From: Toxonevra muliebris
Taxonomy: Eukaryota > Arthropoda > Insecta > Diptera > Pallopteridae
Reading direction: 5' to 3'
Length of the DNA: 64,000 bases
Assembly (NCBI GenBank): GCA_963691655.1
Contig: OY829326.1
Span: forward strand, 88,529,235-88,593,234
The notes under the pieces were generated by a model. That model made no database searches. It was not told the origin of the DNA and saw nothing but the letters and a program-made list of their open reading frames with translations. This document shows positions 42,986-53,279 of the stretch, piece after piece. Position numbers and translations under genes: made by a program. Positions within the stretch are counted from its first letter, which is position 1. Every line of letters begins with the position of its first letter.

Positions 42986-44284
42986 AATTGTTATATATAC
43001 TTCTGAAGAAGATTTCGGAGGAACATAGGAACAAGTTATGTAAAAATATAAGGATTGATATCTTACCTTAACACAACAAAATTCAATGTTTTTAGAAGTT
43101 GGAAGCACCACTTCCTCGGAATAGTAACAAGAACTAACAGCAATCAAAACGCTTCCTCCCATTGCAGTATTATCAATGATGTAATTTCTGTCTTTACGAT
43201 AAACCGTGAAATCATGGCAAAAAACTTCAGTATTAAATACGGAAGGTCTTAGCCATGTTTCAGTAAAGACAACAATATCATATTCGAGGTCAAAGCTAGC
43301 TAAGAATAAATCTCTTAGCTTGGTGTTCAGACCTCGAACATTTTGATATGGAATACTGAAATGGGTGCTTTTATTTAGTTTTTTTTTTTGGATATTAGAA
43401 GGTTTAGGTAGTGTTGCAGTTTTAGGTACCCTAGTACCCTCACGAGAAACAAACTCTTTCACAAAAGCATTCTCTGGCCAAAAAGACGAACTAGATACAG
43501 TTTTATAAATGTTAGCCGGTAAAGTAATTTTAAAAGAAGAAGAATATCTTTTATAATTAAAGTTAAATTTAAAAATAGTTATATCATCGCGTTTAAGATT
43601 AGTCTCGGATGTTAAGTAGTCTAATACATCTTCTTCAGTCGTGTCAGCAGCAAAACGAGACACGAACAAGGACATTCTAGGCTGAATAACGACTAGCTTA
43701 TTACATTTCTTAGTAAAACCTTCTTTAGGTGGAAGGGAAGGTGTAGGTGATAGTTTTGAATTGCTAGTAGTAGGAGCATCAGCATTTGGGGTATTTAAAA
43801 TAACCGGAGTATTTAGAATGGTCGGTGAAGAGTCAGTGACGACAATCGCAGGAGCAGACGCTGAAGATGGAGTTGAGGCCTCGTCCACATCTACCACAAA
43901 ATCAGTCGCAGACTGTTCACCCCCTGATTTGCCGCGTTTGGAAGCTCTTGCTCGCGTTAATCGAGTGGAACTAATAGGTTCATCAAGACACTTGTACTTA
44001 TTAAAAAAGCTTTCGTATAGCTTAAATTTTGATGTCAGAGAGGATAATTCTTTCCCGATTTCCAAAAAGCCCAACTTGGTTTGTTTGAAAATTTTATAAA
44101 GATCGATATCAATTGACCTACATTTCAAGCATGACCAATGAAGGCGCTTATTATCATGAATTAAGTCAAAGGTCCTACCAGAAAATCCGGCATATTTTAG
44201 ATGAGCTAGCCCATCACATAACCAACAAGTCACAAAACGTTCGAATTCACCCTTAATGGTGCAATTAGGATATGTGCAGATCAT
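42980..44284 (-). CDS. Fused ORF1-endonuclease polypeptide of CR1-like LINE
   Basis: 434 residues in one frame. Residues 1-60 hold a PHD-like zinc finger (C-x4-C at 3/8, CWLC, His, WSCLKC). Residues 100-190 are a Ser/Thr/Pro-rich linker with a basic start (TRARASKRGK). Residues 200-290 hold the ORF1 C-terminal domain (LFVSRFAADTTEEDVLDYLT to FWPENAFVKEF). Residues about 315-425 are the endonuclease N-terminus (FSIPYQNVRGLNTKLRDL, VVFTETWLRP, GGSVLIAVSS, YITCSYVPPKSSSEV). In most relatives ORF1 and ORF2 are separate; here no stop lies between. The frame ends where a deletion removed the rest of the endonuclease, so it would not be active. Confidence 0.8.
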   Translation of the reverse strand: MICTYPNCTIKGEFERFVTCWLCDGLAHLKYAGFSGRTFDLIHDNKRLHWSCLKCRSIDIDLYKIFKQTKLGFLEIGKELSSLTSKFKLYESFFNKYKCLDEPISSTRLTRARASKRGKSGGEQSATDFVVDVDEASTPSSASAPAIVVTDSSPTILNTPVILNTPNADAPTTSNSKLSPTPSLPPKEGFTKKCNKLVVIQPRMSLFVSRFAADTTEEDVLDYLTSETNLKRDDITIFKFNFNYKRYSSSFKITLPANIYKTVSSSSFWPENAFVKEFVSREGTRVPKTATLPKPSNIQKKKLNKSTHFSIPYQNVRGLNTKLRDLFLASFDLEYDIVVFTETWLRPSVFNTEVFCHDFTVYRKDRNYIIDNTAMGGSVLIAVSSCYYSEEVVLPTSKNIEFCCVKVRYQSLYFYITCSYVPPKSSSEVYITIQ

Positions 44285-44289
44285 AATAG

Positions 44290-45170
44290 AATTTGAGGTT
44301 TTTTTTTTAAAAGATTTATAATAAAAGTCAAAAGTTAAAGAGTTAAAGTCAAAATTTTAAGTTTAAAGTAAAAAAAAATTTAAATGTAAGCAAAAAATAA
44401 AAATTACTCAAAGAGGACGATATAAAAAGCACCCACTGTAATTGTAGTAGATTTAATAATAAGGATAGGTTACAGTTTAAAAAGCACTGAAAAAGATGAG
44501 AGCAAACAAAATAGCTAAAGCGGTAAATATCAATATAAAAGAGAAACGAATTTTGAGTAAAATAACAAAATTCGGTTCTCACTTCAAAAGTGAAGTAAAT
44601 ATATATATGTATGAAACACAAAATATGCACATATACAAAATAAAAATTATAAATAATGCCTGAAAATACAATAGTTGAAGAAACAAAAATTATAGCACTT
44701 AGCTGGATAGATGTAGAATCCAATACAGACACTTTTTAAATAAATTAAGTTACGCAAAACTCACGTTAAAACTATGTAAAACAAAGCAAAGTAAAGAGCT
44801 CAAAAAAGACACGTCCGATGTAGTCGAAAGTTAACAGTTTTCCAGTAACAGTTTAGAAAATATAAAAATGTAAAAAAATGAGTTAAAACCAAACAACCTT
44901 CTTGGTATCACTTTTTATACGTACATATACAGACAATAGCTAATTAAACAAAAAATAATAACTTACTGGCACAACAAATGTTGAGGTCAAGAAAAAATTG
45001 ACATATAACTATTCTTCAAGCAAGTCAAAAAACACGTTAATATTATACCACATAACCCGCCTTTTAGTGTACCACAAAGGCCAAAAAACATTTAAAATGG
45101 AAAACACTTCAAATTTACACAATTTAATACTTGTTTTGTAAAATTTATCATTTACTGGTGAATTTTTAGC
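44290..45170. other. Possible LINE 5' UTR, then intergenic
   Basis: AT-rich sequence upstream of the fused ORF. The minus-strand frame 44349-44732 is Phe/Tyr-rich and looks accidental. I cannot locate the LINE 5' end. Confidence 0.35.
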
Positions 45171-45235
45171 GAGCTAAAATAAAGTTTTTTATACAAACGT
45201 TTTTTTTAAAAAATTTTTATATTTATTTGTCAATA

Positions 45236-45264
45236 TTTCGACTTCGATTAAAAGTCATCTTCAG
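45236..45264 (-). ncRNA. Hammerhead-ribozyme-like core motif
   Basis: The minus strand reads CTGAAGA (45264-45258), then an 18-nt stretch that folds as GACTT/AAGTC (five base pairs, 7-nt loop), then GAAA (45239-45236). CUGANGA, stem II, GAAA is the conserved hammerhead core order, and such cores are known in the terminal repeats of Penelope-like retroelements. A short stem III (TATT with AATA) and a UA cleavage site could follow, but stem I is not convincingly paired. No Penelope RT is visible nearby. A relic or chance match is possible. Confidence 0.45.
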
Positions 45265-45269
45265 GATAA

Positions 45270-45688
45270 TTAACGTTACACATATTGTTGTCGAAAAAAT
45301 GCGTTGCTATATACAAATGGATATGGTGATGCAACCCTGTTCGCAGTTTGACATAAAGAAATTTCAATAACATATATCTTAAAAGGTTTAAATACATATG
45401 TATTTACTTTATCCTTAATAAAGTCTCAATTGAACAAAAACCGGCTTTTACGCCAAAAAAAAAGTCGACCACACGCGATTACATGTTTCTTCAACTGACC
45501 AACAACATGTCTTCTTTCATCCCGTAACTAAAGTACGTTCCTATTTTTGTTTAATTCCGCAGCTTTTCTGATAGATGGCACCTGCATAAATTTCTTAGAA
45601 GTGGAGATATGACCCTGTACCACTTTGGCTTCCTATATCACAATACCCCAATACCTGAAATTCCTCTAATAGTAAAATTTGTATCACA
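45270..45688. other. No gene seen
   Basis: Flank between the hammerhead-like motif and the hAT element; possibly part of a Penelope-like repeat, unproven. Confidence 0.3.
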
Positions 45689-45696
45689 CCTGATTG

Positions 45697-46979
45697 TAGG
45701 GATGTGCAAATCGATTTTAACTTTAATCGAAATCGATTTTAAGTCGACTTTTAGCTCAAAATTTCAACTTTTTATGATCGACTTTAATTTGCCAAACTTG
45801 ATCGAAAGTCGACTTTTACTTTCGACTTTTAGTGTAAAATGTTTTTAAAAATTTCTCCAACTTTGGATTTGTAGTACATGTATGTGCAGCTTTATGTACC
45901 AGTAATTGTTGACATTTTATTTTAAAATAGTTCTAAAATAGTGTCCTTTTTTAGCGCACTGTGCATTATTATACTTCACACATCCATAGGCTATCCCATG
46001 GGAGAAGAATTAAGATGGTGATGGATTTTGACAAGTAAGAGGAACTTTGACAATTGGGAAATCATTTGTTTTGATACTATTCTTCTTTTTACAACAGCGT
46101 TGTATTTTAATAGTCCAATTTTGAAGTGAGAATTTGTAGGAAAATAATTTGCATAGTATTGCATGTGCATAGGGAGAATTAGTTTCTGCTTTTTATATTA
46201 TTTTTTAACTCTTAACGTGTTCAAGGTATTTGCTAAAAACAAACTAAATAGGATTATTTATATTTTTTATTGTAAATAAAATTTATAATTTAGTACTAAG
46301 TAATAAAAGTAGTATTAATAATCTATTATTAACTCTCTTTTTTTACACATTTCAAAAAATGCACCTCTAAAATGTTCCACTTACTTGTCAAAAATTTAAA
46401 AGGACTACTGTTTGAAAAAATGGATCTAACTCCAAATACTTCTACCATGGGCTATCCCATTCACTTGCACAAAATTCACATACGAAGACGAATAATAAAT
46501 GTCAAATAATACCGGAATAAGTAAAATACGATGAACGGAACAATGGAAGGAGTAGGGGGGAGCGGGGGTAGAAGGGAGCGGCTGGTTGCACTAAGGTCAT
46601 ATAAACTGTATCCGATTTAAAATATATCATTTACTTTAAATTACTTATTTCATATTCCATTCAATAAAAATAATAGGTTGAACATGTGTTCTAAAAAGCT
46701 GCCTATAAATCTGGAAAATAAATTTTACAAGAACCCTATTTTGAACAGCACTTCTACAAAACCAATTTTTTTCTAAAAATCTGATTTTGACTCTCACGCA
46801 ACGGGTCATATATTGTAAATAAATAATAACAAAATTCTCTTGTTTCGTTTTTTTTGATTCGATGCAACACAAATTCGAAAAAAGTCGATTAATCGATTTT
46901 CATGAACTTAAAAAGTTGACTAATCGACTTTGAATTCAAAAGTCGAAAATCGATTTTTCTTTCCAGTTGCACATCCCTA
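45697..46979. mobile_element. hAT element, 1283 bp, perfect 13-bp TIR and 8-bp TSD
   Basis: TIRs TAGGGATGTGCAA (45697-45709) and TTGCACATCCCTA (46967-46979) are perfect. The duplication CCTGATTG at 45689-45696 and 46980-46987 is perfect. Dense TCGATTTT and AAAGTCGA motifs near both ends (45710-45835 and 46875-46955) are subterminal repeats. No transposase remains in the AT-rich interior. A G-rich patch (46552-46583) is odd for the region. Confidence 0.93.
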
Positions 46980-47482
46980 CCTGATTGATGCCTGATTAAA
47001 ATTATTGATGCCATATGGTATCAAAATAGCGAAAGGGTTAAGTGGCTGTTTACATTGTTGCAAGCATAACTACTGTAATGACCATGACCATAGTGTAAAC
47101 ACTTGTGCGATGGCACTAGTTTTTTCCAACTAAAATGGAACGGTGGAATTTGCTTGCTTTTGCTGCATCCCTTTTTTCGGTAAAAAGCAAATTGCGTTTA
47201 CTCGAAGGGAAAAACTATTATTAAAAAGACCATTCGGCATATCGATCTTATTTTTCTATTTGCAAAATATTGAAAAGAATTTAGCATTTCGGTTTCAAAT
47301 TGTTTTGTGTAATTAAATTGCTTTGAGGCTGTAGCTTCGTTTGTAATTGTTGTTCTGCTTGTTTAGATATTGCGCAAAAAAAAGATGATTTTATATTCTC
47401 TGTTGTAGCTGTTGTTGTAGCATCTGTTTTCTATCAATATAAATTAAAATAATGTGAATAATAAAAAAATCATAAAAAAATG

Positions 47483-48467
47483 TACACTCGCGCTAAAAAA
47501 AAAGCCGATTTTTAGGTTTGATTAAATATTCTTATTCTTTTATTTATGACGCCCTATGCTCCAATAGGAGTTAGAGGAACTTATACATATTTATTTATAA
47601 TTAAACCAATTTCTTCTCTTTTTGTTTAAGTTTATTAGTATTATGTTATTAAAAACATTTCGTAAGGTTTTTAAAAAGGTTTAAACAAAAAATGACTGTA
47701 CTTAAAGCATGTATTCCATTCAAGAACAATATACGCTACCGAAAAAGCTTATATGTTAAAGTCAAATTCACAAATTTGAATATAAAAAAAAATGTTTGTA
47801 ATGAGTGAAAATGATGAATCTGGACCAACAAGATTTATTTTACTTTCGTCGGCGTATATGACTTGAGCCCAATCATAAGACGACCAATTTCTCTTTTCCA
47901 TGCATCAATTTAAACGATTTAAACGCATCTTTGCTATTAACAGTGGCTTTTTCGCAGCTCTCCACATCATTTCGTTTATTTTATTTCTCAACTTTTTTTA
48001 CTTTATGCACCTCTCTCAACTCTGAAGAGATTTCTGATGAAGTTTTCCTTTAGATTTTTTAAACTTATACCCACTATACCTCTGTCCTCATGTCCATTTG
48101 TGTTTCTTGGACGTTCACTGCCAGATAGGCGTGTCAGACTCCCGGTTTCCAAAAATTTCTTCCAGAATCTTCTTACTGAAGATTCGTGACAACACACTTT
48201 TTTCGATATTGAAAGATTTTCTAAGTTTTGCCGCTTATATCCAATAATTTCAATTTTTGCTATTGTGTTAATACCATAACTTATTTTTTAATATTCACTT
48301 AACCTTCAAATATTTTAAGACCGAACTGTTCTCATCGATAAAAAACTCAGAAACTGAGTTACGCAGTCAGAAAATCAACAAACAAACTCGAAAAATAACA
48401 GTAAACAGTAGTAAATGAAAATCAACGAAAAAATTTTAGGTCGACTTTATTTTTGAGCGCGAGTGTA
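47483..48467 (-). mobile_element. Tc1-like element, internally deleted
   Basis: Ends TACACTCGCGCTAAAAA (47483) and, reversed, TACACTCGCGCTCAAAAA (48467) are inverted for about 26 bp including a GYCGA block, bounded by TA as for Tc1 targets. At 985 bp it is shorter than the usual 1.3-1.7 kb. Transposase pieces lie on the minus strand. Confidence 0.88.
47800..48197 (-). pseudogene. Tc1 transposase fragments
   Basis: N-terminal DNA-binding part VRRFWKKFLETGSLTRLSGS then ERPRNTNGHEDRGIVGISLK (48170-48040), the paired-like helix-turn-helix region with the GRPR-like hook. After a deletion comes NWSSYDWAQVIYADESKINL VGPDS (47905-47815), matching the first catalytic Asp block (FSDESKF in relatives). 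The remaining D and E motifs are missing. Confidence 0.75.
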
Positions 48468-48654
48468 TCTATCTAAAATAATACTTGCTGATGTTGTCGC
48501 TTCTACGTCTAACAAGTTGTGAGCATAGTTTCAAAATCGGAAGAATTTTTGATGTGATTTCCTGCGCTCCTTCCACCTCTTTCTTGCTCTCTACTTTTCT
48601 ACATCTTTCTCTTGCACAGTTTTTCATGCATGCGCCAATGTAAACAGCCACTAA

Positions 48655-49045
48655 AATATTCAAAAAATATCGGGCATTGTAAAGCACATCTATTCTAAAT
48701 AGAATATACTGTCCATTTAAAATTGTGAGCATTAGAATGAGTGAAATAATATATCGTAGAAAAAACACTGTCGCAATTAAATTAGGAAAATTCTGATATG
48801 ATTGCAAAAGTGTGGCGCTCTAATATATGCACATATGTATATGCCCACTGTATGTGAGTAAAGCCGGCGAACTCCCTCAATAATATGTACGAACGTTACT
48901 CACATGCATTTTATTTATAAATAAGTTAATGATGATTTTCTCTGCCGTTACACTCATTATAAAAGCTGAACTTTTAGTTTGAAAAAAAAAAAAACGAATC
49001 AAAATTCCAGTTAAAACAATTAACCCCTTTGCTTACTTACGTTGT
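48655..49045. other. No gene seen
   Basis: AT-rich intergenic. The minus-strand frame ending at 48807 overlaps the TIR end and is not credible as a gene. Confidence 0.35.
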
Positions 49046-49050
49046 TGACG

Positions 49051-49255
49051 ACCTCGATGGTTTAGCAGATAGTGCACTAGACTTTCACTCAGGAGGTTGC
49101 GGGTTTTACTCCCTTACTTCGCCGCCCTTGTAGATAACAGGTAGAGAAGACTTTCCACTGACAAAGTAACGAAGTGGTACCAAAACGCATTTTAAGCGCT
49201 AATTGTACCCCCCCAGTAGAGCGAGTATCTGCTATGTACCTATCTATAAAGGGCG
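49051..49255 (+). repeat. tRNA-derived SINE with LINE-like 3' tail
   Basis: Head with box A-like ATGGTTTAGCAGATAG (from 49062) and box B-like GGGTTTTACTCCC. The 3' part GTGGTACCAAAACG, GCGCTAATTGTACCCCCC and AGAGCGAGTA ending TACCTATCTA matches the 3' tail of the RNase H LINE (39160-39236: GTGGTATCAAAACG, GAGCTAATTGTGCTCCC, AGAGGGAGTA, CTACCTACC). This is the pattern expected when a SINE uses that LINE's machinery. Confidence 0.75.
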
Positions 49256-49259
49256 AAAG

Positions 49260-49790
49260 TCAGAAATTGTGTCAATAATTCAATAAATAAAGGTATAATT
49301 CATAATCACTATTTTCGCAAAAATTAAGTAAATTCATGGGCTTTAGATCTCAGTGCGAAAACGAAAAAGTGTAAATGTAGAACCTTTCCGCTCAACGGAG
49401 GGTTAAGTATGTACATATTTAAGTGTAATTTAGATTGATTGATTAACAGTATTATAATAAATATTTAAATAATTTTATTGCGACAAAAGTTTCTATATTT
49501 GAGAGAGAGAGAGAGATATATGATATGTACAAGTACACGAACATATTTCATGTTTTCAGCTTATCGGTTTTATTATTAAAACTTGTTTTGTATTCAGTGT
49601 GCACTATAAAACTTGAAAGTAGCGTATAAAGCAGCGGCTGCCAACAGTTTAAATTCGCGGGCCAATTGGAGAGTAACAGCTGATTGTTTTGATATTTAAA
49701 CTATCAGAAATCAAGTATGTATCATTAATAAAGTAACTCTGTTGTCTACCGAAGTACAATTAATTGTCATAGTTTATATATATATATATA
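49260..49790. other. No gene; microsatellites
   Basis: Contains a (GA)7 tract at 49501-49515 and a (TA)n tract at 49775-49790 that abuts the next TIR element. Confidence 0.4.
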
Positions 49791-51096
49791 TTAGGGTGGC
49801 CCTTAGCTATAGGCCATTTTTCAAAAGTAAAAATGTTGATGCTCCCTTGCACTAATCTGGTTCCAATCAAGACAAAACCGGTCTGTGCAAAACTTCAGCT
49901 CCATCGGACAACTTCTAGGTGACCCTCAAACGCCTTGAAGTTGAAACATAGTATACGCAACTATTAACTCCGTTCAAAAGTGCTATAATCTTCCCTATCT
50001 TAACCATTTGCTTGTTTCTTCTTAAAGAAATTTATTTGGTAACATTAAGACAATTGTGTGAAAATATTCTGAATAAATTTTTTTAAAAGTAATTTCGCAC
50101 AATTTCTGAAGCAATATGAAAAATATGAGAAATATTAGGTTTTTTTTTTAATATCGCACACAACTTCTATAGAAGAATCTTATTTGTATTTACAGAAATA
50201 ATATCTATAGAATTAATTCTGAATTTTACAAGAATTTCAACGAAATTCACTTGAAATACCGAAAGTAACTCAGCAACCCTCAAACACATGGTTTTAAAAA
50301 AACGGGTAAATAGACATTTTGCATTTTGTTTTCATAACAGCTGCTCTTGCAATATTTCTGTTTAAAAATGAAAAACAGCATAACTCGACTTAAGATGGAA
50401 AATATTTTATCACAAATTTTTGTCTATAAATAATAAACTGATGCGAGTTTTTAAATAATTTTTAGAATTATATATCGTTTTCAGAAAGATTTTTAATTTT
50501 AAGATAAAGTCATTTGAAACTCGGCTGACATGAAAATAAACTTAAGCTTAAATAAAATAATGTAGCCGGAGAGCAACTCATTGCTATTCTTCCAATTAAC
50601 CATAATTGGTATATATGGTAAATTCGATTCTCAATGAAAACCCTTTTTTGCCGTGTGTCAACCTAAATTTTAAATTAAAAAATTCAACGAAATTTACTCT
50701 CGTGTATCCGCACAATAAATAAGGATTTAGTGGTAGTTGGGTATGTTTCTCGGTTTTCGGCAACGATTTGTTAAATAAATTGTTTCTCAGAGTTTCAATG
50801 AGTTTTAAGAGTTTTTTCCATATGAGATAACTGAAACTGGCCTTGAACGCATAAATCATTGTTAACTCCAACAACTCTGGTTAATCACATCGGTGTTGTT
50901 TCTTCATGGAAAGGTGTTGTTCAAGAAATCCAACAACAAAAAATTGATTTATCTGAAAATTGAGGGCCGATGAGGGCCGCCTAGCAGTTTTCCGATTGAG
51001 CTCAAATTTTGCACAGATTGTTTCTTTATTGATTGAAACAATATAGGGCTCTGGGAGCTAAGCTTTTAGAAAGTTGAAATATAAGGGCCACCCTAA
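49791..51096. mobile_element. TIR element of 1.3 kb, Tc1/mariner-like ends, TA target
   Basis: Perfect 15-bp ends TTAGGGTGGCCCTTA (49791-49805) and TAAGGGCCACCCTAA (51082-51096), each bordered by TA repeats. Length 1306 bp. The GGGTGGCCC core recalls the mariner-like end at 7735. No transposase could be read on either strand; the minus-strand frame 50596-50874 has no known motif. Either non-autonomous or too decayed. Confidence 0.75.
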
Positions 51097-51099
51097 TAT

Positions 51100-52510
51100 A
51101 TATTAGGGGTATGAATTTTGAAGTTTTTTTTTGAAAAAACTAATTATACATGCAATGAGTTTTTATTAGAAAGGTTTTCAAAAACCTACTCCAGCAAACA
51201 CAATGAAGATTTCAGAATGCATTTACTACTGAAAATATAGCATTGAAATCTGTGTACCCAACACAGATTTCAAAATATCGCAAAAAAAAAAATTCTTAAA
51301 ATAATTTCAACCATAGATACCTATTATTCCATCAGTAATTATTTCCACAAATTGTAAAATTCGATTCTCTTATTAGAAATTTAATGGAAAAATTGATATT
51401 TTCATTTTGATCATGTTACATACATCGACAGATTTTTATTCAATCTTTTGAAAAAAGAAAAAAAAAAATTAAAAATCAATGTCAAAAATAGTTTTAACTT
51501 TTATTCAAAAAGGAGCCTTTCTTTTATTTTTTGTTTTCTTGACTTAATCCTGGAGAGATAATCATATTTTTTGCATACTTTGTAGGTAGCCTTCTGTTTC
51601 TGGAAAGAATATATAGCGTACACACTATAACCTACTTTCCTAATCATTTTTAAACAAATAATGTGCGCCGTATATATTTATAAAAATAATAATAAGAGAC
51701 AAATTTGAAAAAATGTATATATGGTGTTCGTCGAATCGACAAAGATTACCTTTCTAGGGTTAAAAGAAAGCTGAGACTTGTTTATCTATCAAAATGAACG
51801 TCGAATTCGAAACAATCATTTGAATTTTTTAATTTTTTTCCAACGATATTTTTAGTATAATATTATACGATATTTCATCTTTTTCCAAAATTTTCTGCGG
51901 CTAAAATATTTCTAAACTATCATATTTGAAGAGGTCTACACCAAATCGTTGCATTTCAATCATAAATGATTTTACACAATTTGAGAAAATTTGATTACAT
52001 CATTAATGTCTAAAGTAAGCTCTATTCCACAAAGGGGTAAAAAATTTATTGTATAAGCATAGATAAATTAGGTTAATCTTAATTTGAATGTTTTTGCTTT
52101 CAAAGTCATGAGAATTATATATATAAAAAATAATTTAAATAAAAAAAATTTGTAAAATACTACATTTTTAAGACGGACTAAAAAGTATAAAATAATTTCT
52201 CCTAGCCTAGATTTATAACCCCATACAGATTGTCTTGAAAATTTGTGATTGTGAATTTTAGTAGGTAAGAAAATACTTGCATGATTTAAAACGAAAAGCG
52301 TGGAACGTTTATGGATTTTTAAAATTTTGTATTTAAGAGCAACAAATTTTATAAATTAATATTCTGTTGATTCGCAACAGCAAATAAATAAATAATTGTT
52401 CTTATTGAGTCTTATGGCAAATTCAAGCCTTTTTATTGTAATGAATTCTTACATCGCTCTATTCTGAAGTAGCAATTTCAGTAATTCATGAGATTCCTTT
52501 TAAACCAATT
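51100..52510. other. No gene seen
   Basis: 1.4 kb of AT-rich sequence without credible coding frames, TIRs or splice pairs that I could support. Confidence 0.4.
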
Positions 52511-52560
52511 ATGAGTGATGTTTATTTGTATATTTAGATAATTTTTTAAGTTATTTGATT

Positions 52561-52740
52561 TTAGTTCATGTTGACTTGTGTATAGTACAAAGTATTTGTG
52601 GAGGTTAATCGATCTTTGTGCTCAATAATTTTATTTTGAAGTCTTTGGATCTGTAGTCGAATGCCCTGATCGAACGAATTTAAGTTTGGTATTATGACGT
52701 GCTTTCGACAGAGAATAGTGTTATTGTGAATTTCGCTCAT
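52561..52740 (-). CDS. Small uncharacterised ORF or terminal exon, 59 codons
   Basis: ATG at 52740, stop TAA at 52561-52563, 59 residues with non-random composition: MSEIHNNTILCRKHVIIPNL, then a likely helical segment SFDQGIRLQIQRLQNKIIEH KDRL. An AATAAA (minus strand, 52526-52521) follows the stop by 35 nt. The frame stays open upstream of the ATG to about 52815 (DDQLIEIYYREQAK), and an AG acceptor-like site lies in GATCAG near 52775, so this may be a last exon. It lies head-to-head with a PIF/Harbinger transposase remnant and could be the C-terminus of that element's accessory Myb/MADF-like protein. Function unknown. Confidence 0.45.
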   Translation of the reverse strand: MSEIHNNTILCRKHVIIPNLNSFDQGIRLQIQRLQNKIIEHKDRLTSTNTLYYTQVNMN

Positions 52741-52847
52741 TTTGGCTTGTTCACGATAGTATATTTCTATCAGCTGATCGTCATTTTGAAAAATAAATAG
52801 GATTTGTTTAAAGATTAAGTAGAAAAAATAAGGACAAAATAGAAATA

Positions 52848-53175
52848 ATGGTTCAACGATTCATCGGAAGAGGATGAGAGCTTGATGAAACTGGCCAGAA
52901 GTAGAAAACGATTAAGTGCAGCCTTTCGAAAAAGCTTTGGCATTTACGAAATTCGTGTACAGATTTCTACAGAACTTACGACTGACCAAGGAGGCGTTTG
53001 TGGAATTGATGACTACTATAGATGAACTGCTCAAGCAATGCACATGAGCAAGATCAATTCCAAACATATTAAAATTGGCAACAGTTCTACGATTTTGTGC
53101 TCAGAGATCACTCATCAGAGGCTTTACTTTGGAAAATTGTATTTGCCAAAGATGAATAAAATTCAATTATACAAG
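52848..53175 (+). pseudogene. PIF/Harbinger transposase N-terminal fragment
   Basis: Frames read FNDSSEEDESLMKLARSRKR, then FLQNLRLTKEAFVELMTTID ELLKQCT, then ARSIPNILKLATVLRFCAQR SLIRG. The order (acidic start with DSSSEED, helix with F--RF--TKE-F--L, then LK(L/A)-T-LRF-A-GS) is typical of Harbinger transposases before the DDE core. Two frameshifts; the catalytic domain is absent. No TIRs located. Confidence 0.65.
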
Positions 53176-53279
53176 CAAAAGTATATTTGGCTAATAAAAG
53201 GGGAATGCCGGGAATTATTGGTTGGCCCTAAACCATTTAGTTATTTCTTCGTCGCACAGAACTTTTGAGGAAATACCCT

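Larger units (their letters stand above)
41528..44284 (-). mobile_element. CR1-like LINE, internally deleted, ORF1-EN fused
   Basis: Minus-strand element retaining ORF1, half of the endonuclease, the linker and most of the RT. A deletion near 42985 removes the endonuclease C-terminal half (GDFN, DLV and SDH region). The RT stops early at 41528, so the C-terminus and 3' end are missing or altered; the flank TTTATTTATTTAGC may be the degenerate tail. Closest relative in the window is the left-edge element. Confidence 0.88.
47041..48652. mobile_element. TIR element interrupted by Tc1
   Basis: Inverted ends AGTGGCTGTTTACATTG (47041-47057) and CAATGTAAACAGCCACT (48636-48652), 17 bp perfect, with further similarity inward (GCAAGCAT against GCATGCAT). 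Flanks (TTA and AAA) give no clear TSD, so the superfamily is unassigned. The Tc1 element 47483-48467 is nested inside; without it the element is about 630 bp. Confidence 0.7.

Noticed and set aside
43761..44099. 112-residue plus-strand frame
   Set aside because: Shadow of the fused ORF1-endonuclease frame on the minus strand.
48469..48807. 112-residue minus-strand membrane-like frame
   Set aside because: It spans the border of a TIR element and flanking DNA, with low-complexity hydrophobic composition.
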